The notes: generated by a model not told the origin, from the sequence alone. A DNA stretch of 64,000 nt from JBCBKL01 sp038521825 (GCA_038521825.1 JBCBKL010000019.1:1-64000); one strand, 5' to 3'. Numbered from the stretch's first letter, positions 33,109 to 42,140 are shown. Translations and numbers: made by a program.

Positions 33109-34329
33109 ATGAAACGATTGCGAATTCTGTTTGTAACCCGAGCGATGCCATGGCCGCTGCATAGCGGCGCCCGATTGCGCGACTTCAACATGTTGCAAGC
33201 GCTAAGCGCGGATTTCGCCGTTGATATCCTCACCGTTGGCCGGGACCAGTCCCGCGTGTCTGCGCTGTGTGAAAACGTGCATCTTCCGACCCGGTACTAC
33301 GGCGATGAAAACCTTTGGCTGGCGTTGAAACGGTGGGGTGCCGCGGCAGTCGAGACATTGCAGGGACCAGAGCCGCTTTGGCTTACATCCAAGACCAATG
33401 GCATCCTGCGCCAGGCCATTCGCAGCTTGGCGAATAGGGGTGATTATGACCTGATCCTCGCATCCGAGCTGAGCTCGGTGAGTACTTTGCTTGGCCATAC
33501 CACCGTCCCCGTGGTCTACGATTCCCACAATTGCGAGTGGCGATTGCTCGACAAGACCCGTGCGCAACACAGTGGGATCAGGCGGATGGTCCTTGACCGC
33601 GAAGTGCCGCGCCTGCGCGAGGTCGAACGACAGGCCGTGACCCGTTCCAACATGGTTTTCGTTACGGCCCAATCCGATCTGGAAGAACTGAGCGATCTTG
33701 CAGACGGTCAGATGGCCGAGGCCCGGATCATCCCCAGCACAATCGATTTGACCCGCTATCAACCGGTTCGGGATGCGGCTCCGGAACCCAGAACAATTCT
33801 CATTCCCGGCAAGTTCGACTGGCGACCCAATCTGATCGGCCTTGAATGGTTTGCCGACGAGGTCATCCCGGAACTGCGGAAAAGAATGAACGGAACGCCG
33901 TTCCGCGCTATTGTCGCGGGGCGCATGACAGATGCGACCAAGAGCAAACTGGACGGGATCGAGGGTCTGACAGCGGTGCAAAATCCCGATGACATGCTGG
34001 AGTACTTCACCCGTGCGTCGGTGATTTCCGTGCCCGTTCTTGTCAGCAGCGGGACGCGGCTGCGCATTGCCGAGGGCCTGGCGTGCACCCGCCCGATCGT
34101 GAGCACCAGCCCAGGGGCTGCGGGTCTTGACCCCGGCGGCAAGATGCCCTGGCTGGTTGCCGACGGGACAGAGGATTACGCCGACGCGCTGGCCAAGGTC
34201 CTGCACGATCAGGCCTTGCGCGACGCCATCGCGCGCGACGGCTGGGAGTTCGTTCAGCAATTTGATTGGCAGGCCTTGCGCGCACCGCTTGGCGACGCCT
34301 TTGACGGCATGCTCGGATCAATTCAGTGA
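33109..34329 (+). CDS. Family 4-type glycosyltransferase
   Basis: This is a 406-aa GT-B glycosyltransferase. The N-terminal domain starts RLRILFVTRAMPWPLHSGAR, with the donor/acceptor glycine loop. The C-terminal domain has TILIPGKFDWRPNLIGLEWF and SSGTRLRIAEGLACTRPIVST, the latter being the E-x7-E-like donor-binding region of GT4 enzymes. I chose the ATG at 33109 because RLRILFVTRAMP is a normal start; an in-frame GTG at 33076 would add 11 unlikely residues. Its stop overlaps a 16-codon mini-ORF that in turn overlaps the flippase start. The sugar and acceptor are unknown. Confidence 0.85.
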   Translation: MKRLRILFVTRAMPWPLHSGARLRDFNMLQALSADFAVDILTVGRDQSRVSALCENVHLPTRYYGDENLWLALKRWGAAAVETLQGPEPLWLTSKTNGILRQAIRSLANRGDYDLILASELSSVSTLLGHTTVPVVYDSHNCEWRLLDKTRAQHSGIRRMVLDREVPRLREVERQAVTRSNMVFVTAQSDLEELSDLADGQMAEARIIPSTIDLTRYQPVRDAAPEPRTILIPGKFDWRPNLIGLEWFADEVIPELRKRMNGTPFRAIVAGRMTDATKSKLDGIEGLTAVQNPDDMLEYFTRASVISVPVLVSSGTRLRIAEGLACTRPIVSTSPGAAGLDPGGKMPWLVADGTEDYADALAKVLHDQALRDAIARDGWEFVQQFDWQALRAPLGDAFDGMLGSIQ

Positions 34330-34376
34330 ATACCCCGGATATCAGATTGGCACGCGCCGCGAGCCCGATGCAGTGA
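34326..34376 (+). other. 16-codon linking mini-ORF
   Basis: A GTG at 34326 overlaps the glycosyltransferase stop (GTGA) and the frame ends at a TGA (34374-34376) that overlaps the flippase GTG (GTGA again). The peptide would be VNTPDIRLARAASPMQ. It may be a translational-coupling relay or chance; I have no other evidence for a product. Confidence 0.25.
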
Positions 34377-35809
34377 AATCGGCAGGACGCAGCTACTTCG
34401 AGGGCGCGGCGGCGACATCCGTATCGACGCTCGTCAGCGCAGCCAGTGGCTTTGTCAGCCTCTATTTCCTGACCAGAATTCTCACCAAGGAAGAGTTGGG
34501 CGGCTATGCCTTCGCGTTCAGTGTGGTTTCGCTGCTGGCCTTCGTTGCGGCATGGGGGTTTGAGCGCAACCTGATGCTGCGGATCGCGCGGCTCGCTCCG
34601 GATCCGAAAGATTTGCGGGGTCGGGGTCTGGTTCTGCGGGCCGTCGGCGTCTCGGCGTTGATCGCTATGGTCCTGATTGCTGGCCTCTACCTTGCTGCCC
34701 CAGGGGTTGTGGCGCTTGGGGCGATACCGGAGGCCGAGCCGTGGTTGGTGCTGCTTGTTGTTGCGCTCGTCCCGATGGCGGCATCGGCACAAATGCAGGC
34801 ATGGTTCCGGGCGAATTCACGTATCGTGACGGCAAGCCTTACAAATGGTGCGGTCAACCTGTCCCGAGCGCTTTTGCTTGCGGGGGTGTTCCTTGCTGGT
34901 GGTGGGGTAGGGAGCGTAGCTGCCGCCGTAATCCTCTCGACTCTTGCTCCAGTCCTGATCATCGGGTTCCTCGGGCGCCATGCACGAGACAGACCACCGT
35001 CGCACATGCGCCTGCGCGATACGTGGACCGGTGCGGTGATGGTTGTCCAAAAGATCTCAAACTATGGTTTGAGACTGGTTGACGTGATCCTCGTCGGGTT
35101 TTTGGCCAGCGGCGCGGCCACTGCCGAATATGCCGTCGCGGCCCGGCTTGCGCTTTTCTGCGGGATGGGCAGCGAGGCGATGCAACCCACCTTTGCACCG
35201 CGCGGGAGACGGTATTTTGCGACCGGCGATCTGGCATCGGCTGCGCGCGAATACCACATGGCCCGGGCGGCTGGCTTTCTGGTGTCGCTTGGCGTGGCGA
35301 TCCTGCTTGTCCTTCTTGGTCCACGGCTCCTCGACGTCTTTGGCGAGTTTGAGGCGGCATTTGGCCCATTGCTGGTTTTGTCGGCAGGTTACATCGTCAC
35401 GGCAGGGGCGGGGTTTCACTTTTCGTACCTTCAGATGCAGGGCGAGCTCTGGGGCACGACGGTGCTGCGCCTTTCTGGTCTGGCGGTGATGGTGGTGTTG
35501 GCATTCCTGCTCATCCCGACACTTGCGGCACTCGGCGGCGGGCTCGCGTTGAGCGGCGCGATCGTCTATCTGAACGCAGCTTCACTCTATTACATGTACA
35601 AACGCACCGGCTTTCCCGGCCTGACCCGCGCGTCGGTCGTTCTGACGATGCTGGCAGCAACATTATTGACGGCGGGTGGTCTGGGCCATGTCGCGCCAAT
35701 GCCGCTCGCCGCGGCGCTTACGGCAGTCGGTCTAGCCGCATTCATGATAGATGATCACGCGAAGGCGGTGTTTCGACTGGTCATACAGGGCTTGCGGCTC
35801 GCTGGCTGA
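34373..35809 (+). CDS. Wzx/MATE-like polysaccharide flippase
   Basis: This is a 478-aa membrane protein with about 12-14 helices. It belongs to the oligosaccharide flippase superfamily: FEGAAATSVSTLVSAASGFVSLYFLTRILTKEELGGYAF at the N-terminus is the typical Wzx start. The repeated pattern of two helix bundles follows (FFLGRH, KISNYGLRLVDVILVGFLASGAATAEYAVA). It should move lipid-linked sugar units across the inner membrane. The frame is open further upstream but inside the glycosyltransferase gene. The only sensible start is the GTG at 34373, with a weak GAG upstream. It ends 18 bp before the convergent glycosyltransferase. Confidence 0.85.
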   Translation: MKSAGRSYFEGAAATSVSTLVSAASGFVSLYFLTRILTKEELGGYAFAFSVVSLLAFVAAWGFERNLMLRIARLAPDPKDLRGRGLVLRAVGVSALIAMVLIAGLYLAAPGVVALGAIPEAEPWLVLLVVALVPMAASAQMQAWFRANSRIVTASLTNGAVNLSRALLLAGVFLAGGGVGSVAAAVILSTLAPVLIIGFLGRHARDRPPSHMRLRDTWTGAVMVVQKISNYGLRLVDVILVGFLASGAATAEYAVAARLALFCGMGSEAMQPTFAPRGRRYFATGDLASAAREYHMARAAGFLVSLGVAILLVLLGPRLLDVFGEFEAAFGPLLVLSAGYIVTAGAGFHFSYLQMQGELWGTTVLRLSGLAVMVVLAFLLIPTLAALGGGLALSGAIVYLNAASLYYMYKRTGFPGLTRASVVLTMLAATLLTAGGLGHVAPMPLAAALTAVGLAAFMIDDHAKAVFRLVIQGLRLAG

Positions 35810-35827
35810 CCGGCCTGAGCCGCCATC

Positions 35828-36817
35828 CTAAGTCGAGGCAGGGTAAAGCCGCAGCTTGTCATCGATGTTGAGGTGTTGCGCCCGGTCCATTTCAAACCGC
35901 GCCATACGCGCGCGCGATCCTCCGGGACCGGCGACATACCCCATCATTTGCCCCACCGCATCGATCACCAATCCTGTAAGCAACGCAAAACCATGCGTCT
36001 TTTCATTGATGTCGGGGAGTTGGCGAAAGACCACCTTGCGCATTCGGACGTAGCGCAGCAGCGGAATGGCCGGGCCGAGCACGAAATAGAGCACGCGCCG
36101 CAGCGGCCCCCATCCTTCGTCCCGCGCGCGGTTTGATCCGTAAAGGCGACCGACATCCGACCGCAGGCGTGATGTCGATGACCAGCTAGACGGATTGATG
36201 TGGCGAATTCGACCGGCAGGCTGGAAATAGAGTTTCGCGCCTTGTTGCTTGAGGTGTTTGACCACATCCCCTTCGCGGTTGCAGCCCTCTACCACTTGTT
36301 CCGGTGTGAGGGCCTGCAAGGCTGACAAACGGAACGATCCGTTGTGATGGCTGATCCAGTCTGTTGGTCCTTCCGGGTTGGCTTCGGCCCAATGGGCGTA
36401 GGACAGCATGAAATTGGCCCAACTCAGTTGGGTCGCGGGGTTTGCGTTGATCATACCCGATCCGACACCGTCCGCCCCCGTTTCTTCAAAGGTTTTGATC
36501 ATGGTCTCGGCCCATTCCGGGTCGGGAAAGGCGTGATCCTCGATCATTGCGATGTAGGGGGCGTTGGCTTGCAGCGACATCCGGGCGGAGCATTTTTCGA
36601 CCGTATCGATCTCGCGGTCGTCGAAGATACGGTAGGATCCGACCGCTTCCAGCAAAGGCCTGACCGATGTCACATCGGTTCCCGGCTGTACACAAAAGAA
36701 GAGCTCGATCCGGTCCGCAATAGTCTGCGCCGCGATGGCGGTCAAAGCCATGCGCGCGCCCTCTGCCCGGTACCCGGTCGAAATGGCAACTGTAATGGCG
36801 GGACTGGAAGACGACAT
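35828..36817 (-). CDS. Family 2-type glycosyltransferase
   Basis: This is a 329-aa GT-A-fold transferase. It opens ITVAISTGYRAEGARMALTAIAAQ, a variant of the GT2 start. It has IAMIEDHAFPDPEWAE, where the EDH takes the place of the usual DxD, and GSGMINANPATQLSWANF with WISHHNGSFRLSALQALTPE for substrate positioning. The C-terminal part carries one likely membrane-associated helix (RRVLYFVLGPAIPLLRYVR). The deviating EDH motif resembles GT2 enzymes of exopolysaccharide clusters. It is followed upstream by a Gfo/Idh/MocA gene 16 bp away, probably the same operon. The sugar is unknown. Confidence 0.78.
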   Translation of the reverse strand: MSSSSPAITVAISTGYRAEGARMALTAIAAQTIADRIELFFCVQPGTDVTSVRPLLEAVGSYRIFDDREIDTVEKCSARMSLQANAPYIAMIEDHAFPDPEWAETMIKTFEETGADGVGSGMINANPATQLSWANFMLSYAHWAEANPEGPTDWISHHNGSFRLSALQALTPEQVVEGCNREGDVVKHLKQQGAKLYFQPAGRIRHINPSSWSSTSRLRSDVGRLYGSNRARDEGWGPLRRVLYFVLGPAIPLLRYVRMRKVVFRQLPDINEKTHGFALLTGLVIDAVGQMMGYVAGPGGSRARMARFEMDRAQHLNIDDKLRLYPAST

Positions 36818-36833
36818 TAATCTAAACCCCTTG

Positions 36834-37853
36834 TTAATGCATTTGCTGATGCGACATGTCCGAGGCCTTCAGCGCGAGTGCCAAGGCACGGCGTCCCACA
36901 TCCAACGGTACTTCGCTGACCGCTTCGCCATTGGCGGAACTGGCCGCGCGGACAAAACTCCGTAGTGCGGCGTTAAAGGAGGGATCCGGCTTGTAGCGGA
37001 TATCAAGCGCGTCCCTGGCCATTCCCAGCCTTTGCTTGAGGCGGTCTGGTGCGCTCAGCCTGTGTGCGGGCTGCGAGAACGTCGGGTCCGCATTGCCATA
37101 GAGGTCGATCTCAAGATGCCCATCCGTACACAGCAGCTCGACCTTGTGCGCGTTTTGGCCGGTAAGCTGGCCCACCGTGATGCTGACTGTTTGCCCGGAC
37201 TTAAGCATTGCACTGATCGTGGCAAGGCTGCCTTCGTTCGTGACCTTGGATTGCGCCATGATGGTATCGGGATCGAACTCGGCATCCGCCAAATAGCTAA
37301 CGATGTCGAAGTGGTGGATTGCCAGATCGGTGATAGCATCGCCGCCAGCACCCGGCGCGCTTTTCCAGCCGGGCAGGTCTCGCTTTTCAGAGGTAAAGAG
37401 CGTCCGCACTGCCAACAGGTCTCCCAGGTCGCCACGGGCCAGGGCCTTGTGCGCCATCTGGTATTTCGGATGCAGGCGGAAGTTATGCCCGACCATCGCG
37501 ATCTGGCTGGCCTCGCGTGCGGCTTCGACCATGCGGGTTGCGTCCTCAAGACTGAGGGCGAGCGGCTTTTCGACGTAAACATGCAGACCGGCATCCAGCG
37601 CGGCGATTGTGGCGCTTGCGTGTTCCGACGGCGGGGTACAGATCACCAGCGCATCGACCTCGCCCAGTTCTATCGCACGCTCCACCGTCTGGTAGAGCGT
37701 CGCGCCGGGATGGAACCGGGCCATCGCTTTGCGCGCGTTCGGGTCCGGATCGACGATCGCCGTGACCCGTGCCCCCGAGATCTTCGATAGAATTGGGCCA
37801 TGATGAAATCGCGCCACCCGGCCACACCCAACCAGTCCAATTCGTAATGTCAC
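36834..37853 (-). CDS. Gfo/Idh/MocA-family sugar dehydrogenase
   Basis: This is a 339-aa NAD(P)-dependent oxidoreductase. The Rossmann motif is GLVGCGRVARFHHGP (residues 6-20), VICTPPSEHASATIAAL forms the cofactor wall, and the family signature Glu95-Lys96-Pro97 is in VYVEKPLAL. The catalytic-type Asp/His pair is in DAITDLAIHHFDIVSYL. The start is a GTG (37853-37851). In a polysaccharide cluster such enzymes usually make a nucleotide-sugar intermediate (for example a 3-keto or amino-sugar precursor); the substrate is not evident. It lies between two glycosyltransferases on the same strand. Confidence 0.85.
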   Translation of the reverse strand: MTLRIGLVGCGRVARFHHGPILSKISGARVTAIVDPDPNARKAMARFHPGATLYQTVERAIELGEVDALVICTPPSEHASATIAALDAGLHVYVEKPLALSLEDATRMVEAAREASQIAMVGHNFRLHPKYQMAHKALARGDLGDLLAVRTLFTSEKRDLPGWKSAPGAGGDAITDLAIHHFDIVSYLADAEFDPDTIMAQSKVTNEGSLATISAMLKSGQTVSITVGQLTGQNAHKVELLCTDGHLEIDLYGNADPTFSQPAHRLSAPDRLKQRLGMARDALDIRYKPDPSFNAALRSFVRAASSANGEAVSEVPLDVGRRALALALKASDMSHQQMH

Positions 37854-37870
37854 GTCTCAAAACCTCTTTG

Positions 37871-39082
37871 TCACTCGATGTCGGCAGGTCGGTCTCGCTT
37901 GGCTGCGCATCTCCGCCGCGCGGTTTCGTAAAGCTCTAGCAGGCGCTCGGTGTGCCGGTCCCGGCTAAATTCGCCTTCGGCGCGTTCCCGCCCCTTGTGG
38001 CCCATGCGAATGCACATCTCTTTGTCTGTGAGCAGCCTGTACAGGCATGTGCTCCAATCTTGAGCATCCCCGGGCTGCGCGATCAGCCCCGTCTCACCAT
38101 GTACGACCACGTCAGAGATTGCGCCTGTGTTCGATCCCAAAACGGCCGTTCCGCGCATCATCGCCTCAAGCGTGACATTGCCAAAGGGTTCATGCCAGAC
38201 GGAAGGGACGGCCTGAACCCATGCAGCCGCCAGTGCCTTGTCCATTTCGTCAATCGTGAGGTGGCCCAGAAAATGGATGTACTGCGCGTGGTCTGCGGCG
38301 CGGTCTCGAAGCGCGCTTTCGTCGGGGCCAGTGCCCGCAATCAAAAGTTGCGCATCGGGGACTTCGGCGAGGATTGCGGTGAAGGCATCGATCAGAACGT
38401 CGACGCCTTTCTCGCGGGAAAGCCGACCGGCATAGGCCACAGTGGGGTGGGGGGACGGTGAAGCGATGGCCATCCTTGTGTCGGCTGGATTGTTCAAGAC
38501 CTCGACATTGGGCCAGCCGGCCGCCTCAAAGCGGTCGGCGGCGCGACGACTGAGTACGGTGGTCACGTCGAGAACATCGCGCCATCGCTCGAGCAACCAG
38601 CCCTGAAGCTGCGCCATGCGGTAGGTTCGGGGTGACACGCATCCGGTCTCGCGGCAGATCGAACCGGCCAGATGAGCGCAATTTTTTCCGTCCGGCAGCA
38701 GTTTGAGACCATTCGGGCAGATTTCCTTGTAGGTGGGGGCCTGATGCAGCACCGGAATGTCCTTGAGCAACGGCAGGATCAATGGCGAGAGTTGCCACAG
38801 AAACGAGCGGATGTGGATCATGTCTGGAGGATGCGCCGCCAGTTCCCGCCGCAGTGCATGCCACGCAAGGGGATTGGCGCTTTGCAATGCTACCTGAGCC
38901 AGATCGGACCTGCCATGGCACGTCCGGTCAGCGAGCAGGGGGTATCCCTGTATCATCTCGGCAGACGAGGAAAACAGACGTGTCTGGTGGCCGCGATCGC
39001 GCAGCGCATCCTGAATGGCCAGCATCTGTAACTCAGCGCCGCCATAGGCACGGCCATGGTCATTGATCAACAGAACTCGCAT
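37871..39082 (-). CDS. Family 4-type glycosyltransferase
   Basis: This is a 403-aa GT-B enzyme. It opens MRVLLINDHGRAYGGAELQML, with the nucleotide-loop glycines. The C-terminal donor domain has TVAYAGRLSREKGVDVLIDAF, LLIAGTGPDESAL and SVWHEPFGNVTLEAMMRGTAVLGSNTGAISDVVVHGETG, the classical GT4 E-x7-E region. I used the ATG at 39082-39080 (GGTGG upstream); the frame extends 20 codons more with no ribosome site. It contains cysteines in GKNCAHLAGSICRETGC, unusual for the family. It heads the three-gene minus-strand run GT4-Gfo/Idh-GT2. A 281-bp gap separates it from the divergent flavoprotein gene; I see no gene in that gap. Confidence 0.88.
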   Translation of the reverse strand: MRVLLINDHGRAYGGAELQMLAIQDALRDRGHQTRLFSSSAEMIQGYPLLADRTCHGRSDLAQVALQSANPLAWHALRRELAAHPPDMIHIRSFLWQLSPLILPLLKDIPVLHQAPTYKEICPNGLKLLPDGKNCAHLAGSICRETGCVSPRTYRMAQLQGWLLERWRDVLDVTTVLSRRAADRFEAAGWPNVEVLNNPADTRMAIASPSPHPTVAYAGRLSREKGVDVLIDAFTAILAEVPDAQLLIAGTGPDESALRDRAADHAQYIHFLGHLTIDEMDKALAAAWVQAVPSVWHEPFGNVTLEAMMRGTAVLGSNTGAISDVVVHGETGLIAQPGDAQDWSTCLYRLLTDKEMCIRMGHKGRERAEGEFSRDRHTERLLELYETARRRCAAKRDRPADIE

Positions 39083-39363
39083 CGCTTTCCACCATACCAG
39101 ATGACCATCCGCAGGGTCGTGGGTACACAACCCTTGACACAATGCGATGATTTAGCGCGATCGGGTATGCAAATTGAGCAGTTTTTCAGCGGGCCTTGCC
39201 TCAACGGCAAAAATTGGATCAGGTATCCGCAGAGATCGGCCTATTCGGCAAATCATGTCCGGTTGCGATAGATAAGTTAAACAACAGGCTATATTTAGCA
39301 GGAGAATTCTTGGCTTGGCTGTGAGCGGCGATTTGAATGCGATGGTTAAAAAAGGGATAAGGT

Positions 39364-40824
39364 GTGTCTGATCGTGTTGTTGTCATTGGTGGTGGGCCTG
39401 CGGGTCTCACTGCGGCCTATGAACTTTTTAAGGTGGCACCTGACCACAAGGTGGTCGTCTTCGAAGCCAGTGACCTGGTTGGTGGCATCGCGCGCACCGA
39501 AAGCCACAAGGGATATCGGTTCGACATCGGTGGCCACCGCTTCTTCACTAAAGTCCGCGAAGTCGAGGCGATGTGGCACGAGGTGCTGGGCGACGATTTC
39601 ATCACTGTCCCGCGCAAGAGCCGGATCTACTACCGCGGCAAGTTCTTCGACTATCCCCTGCGTCTGCTAGATACCCTCGCCAAGATCGGAGTCTATGAGG
39701 CTTTCCGCATCTCGGCCAGTTATCTCAAATGGCAGGTCAGGCCGCACCGCAATGAGGACAACTTTGAAGAATGGGTTATCAACCGGTTCGGCGGTCGGCT
39801 CTACATGCACTTTTTCCGCAGCTATACCGAAAAGGTGTGGGGTATCTCGCCCAAGAACATCCGGGCAGACTGGGCGGCGCAGCGGATCAAGAACCTAACC
39901 CTCACCAAGGCCGTGTGGAACGCGATTTCGGGGGCTAACGACACCGCATCCCTGATCGAAGAGTTCCAGTATCCGCGCCTTGGTCCTGGCATGATGTGGG
40001 AAAAGACCGCTGCGCTGATCGAAGATAAGGGCGGCGAAGTCCGGATGCGATCTGCTGTCGTAAAAGTACACCGACAGGACAATCGGGTCACGGCAGTTGA
40101 CGTGAAACGCTGGGACGAAGACGGTAACGATCTAGGCGAAATTACCGAAACTGGTGATCAGTTCATCAATTCGATGGCCCTGCAGGACTTGATCCTCGCC
40201 ATGGATCCACCGCCGCCGTCTCATGTTGTCGAAGCGGCCAAGGCTCTGAACTATCGTGATTTTCTGATCGTGACGCTTGTGCTCGACCAAGCTGACCCGT
40301 TCCCCGACAACTGGGTCTATGTCCATAGCCCCGACGTGAAGGTCGGCCGGATCCAGAACTTTAGGGCATGGTCGTCAGAACTGTTGCCCAACCCCGATAC
40401 TGCATCGGTCGGGATGGAGTATTTCTGCCAAGAGAACGATGGTCTTTGGGCGATGTCAGACGAAGATCTGATCGCGCTCGCCTCGAGGGAATTGGACGAG
40501 ATCCATCTCGCGGATAAGGACAGTACAATCGGCGGCTTCGTGATCCGGCAGCGCAAGGCCTACCCGATCTATGATCCGCAGAGCAAAGACGCGCTAGACA
40601 CCGTGGCGGAATGGCTGAAGGGTCTCGAAAACTTCCAGACCGTTGGGCGGAACGGTCTACACCGCTACAACAACCAGGACCACTCTATGCTGACGGCGAT
40701 GTTCGCCGCTCGCAATGTCGCCGGGGCCAATGAGGATATCTGGTCGGTCAACGTCGAACGGTCGTATCACGAGGAAATGGAAGTCGACGAAGACGAGGAT
40801 TCAAAACGGTACGCAGCCGAATAG
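39364..40824 (+). CDS. FAD-dependent oxidoreductase, UDP-galactopyranose-mutase-like
   Basis: This is a 486-aa flavoprotein. The dinucleotide-binding motif VVVIGGGPAGLTAAYEL (residues 5-21) and ASDLVGGIARTESHKGYRFDIGGHRFFTK form the FAD site. YYRGKFFDYPLRL and EKVWGISPKNI resemble the UDP-galactopyranose mutase/protoporphyrinogen-oxidase-like family found in surface-sugar clusters. The C-terminus ends with VERSYHEEMEVDEDEDSKRYAAE, an acidic tail. The start is a GTG at 39364 with AAGG upstream. Its role is probably redox-linked sugar ring rearrangement or lipid-sugar modification, an inference from neighbours. It is convergent with the GT2 gene 11 bp on. Confidence 0.82.
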   Translation: MSDRVVVIGGGPAGLTAAYELFKVAPDHKVVVFEASDLVGGIARTESHKGYRFDIGGHRFFTKVREVEAMWHEVLGDDFITVPRKSRIYYRGKFFDYPLRLLDTLAKIGVYEAFRISASYLKWQVRPHRNEDNFEEWVINRFGGRLYMHFFRSYTEKVWGISPKNIRADWAAQRIKNLTLTKAVWNAISGANDTASLIEEFQYPRLGPGMMWEKTAALIEDKGGEVRMRSAVVKVHRQDNRVTAVDVKRWDEDGNDLGEITETGDQFINSMALQDLILAMDPPPPSHVVEAAKALNYRDFLIVTLVLDQADPFPDNWVYVHSPDVKVGRIQNFRAWSSELLPNPDTASVGMEYFCQENDGLWAMSDEDLIALASRELDEIHLADKDSTIGGFVIRQRKAYPIYDPQSKDALDTVAEWLKGLENFQTVGRNGLHRYNNQDHSMLTAMFAARNVAGANEDIWSVNVERSYHEEMEVDEDEDSKRYAAE

Positions 40825-40835
40825 AGTAGGGGGCG

Positions 40836-41828
40836 TCAGACCAGCCTCATCTTGACCAATGCGTATCCGGTGCCGGCGCAGAGGTAATGTAGCCAAAGAA
40901 CGCCAAGCGCCTTTGCCGCCTGCCGGACCCCGTCAAGCCGCGTTACGAAGGCCAGGAATTCCCGATTGAAGTAGACAAGAGCCGCTATGGTGATCCCGCA
41001 GGCGATTGCTGCGCTCAGGCCGATGACCCACGCGAGGGCGGCGAAGATCATGCTGAGACCGACCAGTATTACCGAGGCCTTGCTGTCTAGCGATACGTTC
41101 AGGCTTTCAGGGATCCGCTGGCCTGCTGGCGACGACATCAGCTGGGTCCATGGAACTGCGCGATGCCACAGATCGGTTTGCACCATGCCCGGAAGACTCC
41201 AGTACTTCTGATGTGATCCTTGCAGGGCAGGGTCGAGTTCGATGCGGTGACCTGCCAGATGCAGCCGCATCCCAAACTCGATATCCTCCATCATGGCCAC
41301 ACTTGCATCAAAGCCGCCGACCTCATCAAAGACATCACGGCGCACTGCACCAAGACCCGTCCAGAACGTCGTTGCCGCGCCACCGTTCTTTTGATGCACG
41401 TAATGATGCAACAGATTGCGTACGCGACTGATTGGCTCCGATCGTGTGGGTTTGTCGTCGTAAGACCCGAAAATCGCCGACGGTGCGTCAGGCTGAGTGA
41501 AGCGATCCAGAATGCGCTCGCAGACGTCCGGATGAACGATCACGTCAGCGTCCACGAACAGAAGGATATCGGCGTCGACGGCTCGGGCAGCCGCATTGCG
41601 CGCCCCTGCAGCACCGAGGTTGGTGGACAGGACAATAGGCTCGATCCCGTATTCGCGGACAATCTCGATCGTCGAGTCGGTGGAGCCGTCATCGGCGATG
41701 CTGATCTGATCTGGACGAAAACCTGCAGCGATTAGTCCGTCGATGCAGCGCCGGATGTACCCGGCGGCATTATACGCAGGCACAACAGCTGCAACGGACA
41801 ATGCTTTGATCTCGCTAACATACTTCAT
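40836..41828 (-). CDS. Family 2 glycosyltransferase with C-terminal membrane segments
   Basis: This is a 330-aa GT2. The catalytic domain has AVVPAYNAAGYIRRCIDGL, the ADDGSTDST nucleotide loop, LLFVDADVIVHPD as the DxD, and MMEDIEFGMRLHLAG as the ED motif. A membrane anchor follows (about residues 245-290, with a second hydrophobic stretch near the end). The product is therefore probably membrane-associated and processive or lipid-linked. The ATG at 41828-41826 has GAGGT upstream. It is the last gene of the polysaccharide cluster and has a perfect CtrA-type site 75-90 bp upstream. Confidence 0.88.
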   Translation of the reverse strand: MKYVSEIKALSVAAVVPAYNAAGYIRRCIDGLIAAGFRPDQISIADDGSTDSTIEIVREYGIEPIVLSTNLGAAGARNAAARAVDADILLFVDADVIVHPDVCERILDRFTQPDAPSAIFGSYDDKPTRSEPISRVRNLLHHYVHQKNGGAATTFWTGLGAVRRDVFDEVGGFDASVAMMEDIEFGMRLHLAGHRIELDPALQGSHQKYWSLPGMVQTDLWHRAVPWTQLMSSPAGQRIPESLNVSLDSKASVILVGLSMIFAALAWVIGLSAAIACGITIAALVYFNREFLAFVTRLDGVRQAAKALGVLWLHYLCAGTGYALVKMRLV

Positions 41829-41902
41829 CGAAACGACCTCACCACAAAGACGAGTCCCAACATCCAAACACGGTTAATTACCGAGCACCCACTCAGGATC
41901 TG

Positions 41903-41918
41903 TTAAGTCTTTTTTAAC
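41903..41918. promoter_or_regulatory. Perfect CtrA-type full site TTAA-N7-TTAAC
   Basis: TTAA at 41903-41906 and TTAAC at 41914-41918 are separated by exactly 7 nt (GTCTTTT), the consensus of the alphaproteobacterial response regulator CtrA. The dyad extends to CTGTTAA-N7-TTAACAG, so it reads as a full site on both strands. It lies upstream of the GT2 start at 41828. Confidence 0.55.
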
Positions 41919-42109
41919 AGAATGCGGCCGTCACACAACGTTTTGTCAAAGAATTGCCGCCAAACCGGCAGGCGAATGACAGAAATGAGTAGGCTTCAGG
42001 CAATAATGTGCCCGTTCAACTGGTTACCGGACAATGTTCGGCAACAATCACCCGGAGTTCTCGTTTGTCAGAGCAGCAAAGGGGATGATGGGGTGGACCA
42101 CCCGCGAAC

Positions 42110-42115
42110 CACATC
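42110..42115. repeat. Left target-site duplication CACATC
   Basis: The hexamer directly abuts the left end of the insertion sequence and is repeated exactly at 43963-43968, as expected of a target duplication made on insertion. Confidence 0.75.
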
Positions 42116-42140
42116 TGTTGCAACCAAGTTGAAATGTCAC
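42116..42140 (+). repeat. Left terminal inverted repeat of the IS
   Basis: A 25-bp end beginning TGTTGCAACC and ending in AATGTCAC. It pairs with the right end at 18 of 25 positions. Confidence 0.7.

Larger units (their letters stand above)
41829..42115. other. Upstream region of the GT2 gene, no gene seen
   Basis: This 287-bp stretch holds the GT2 promoter region, with the CtrA-type box at 41903-41918, and otherwise no convincing ORF. It includes short inverted repeats such as TGCCG-N6-CGGCA. The last 6 bp (42110-42115) are the left target duplication of the insertion sequence. Confidence 0.6.

Noticed and set aside
33202..34260. Minus-strand open frame of 352 codons antisense to a glycosyltransferase
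   Set aside because: No recognisable domains; the plus-strand protein has clear GT4 motifs.
34127..34372. Upstream extension of the flippase frame
   Set aside because: It overlaps the well-supported glycosyltransferase gene and its translation looks like a shadow sequence; the GTG at 34373 fits.
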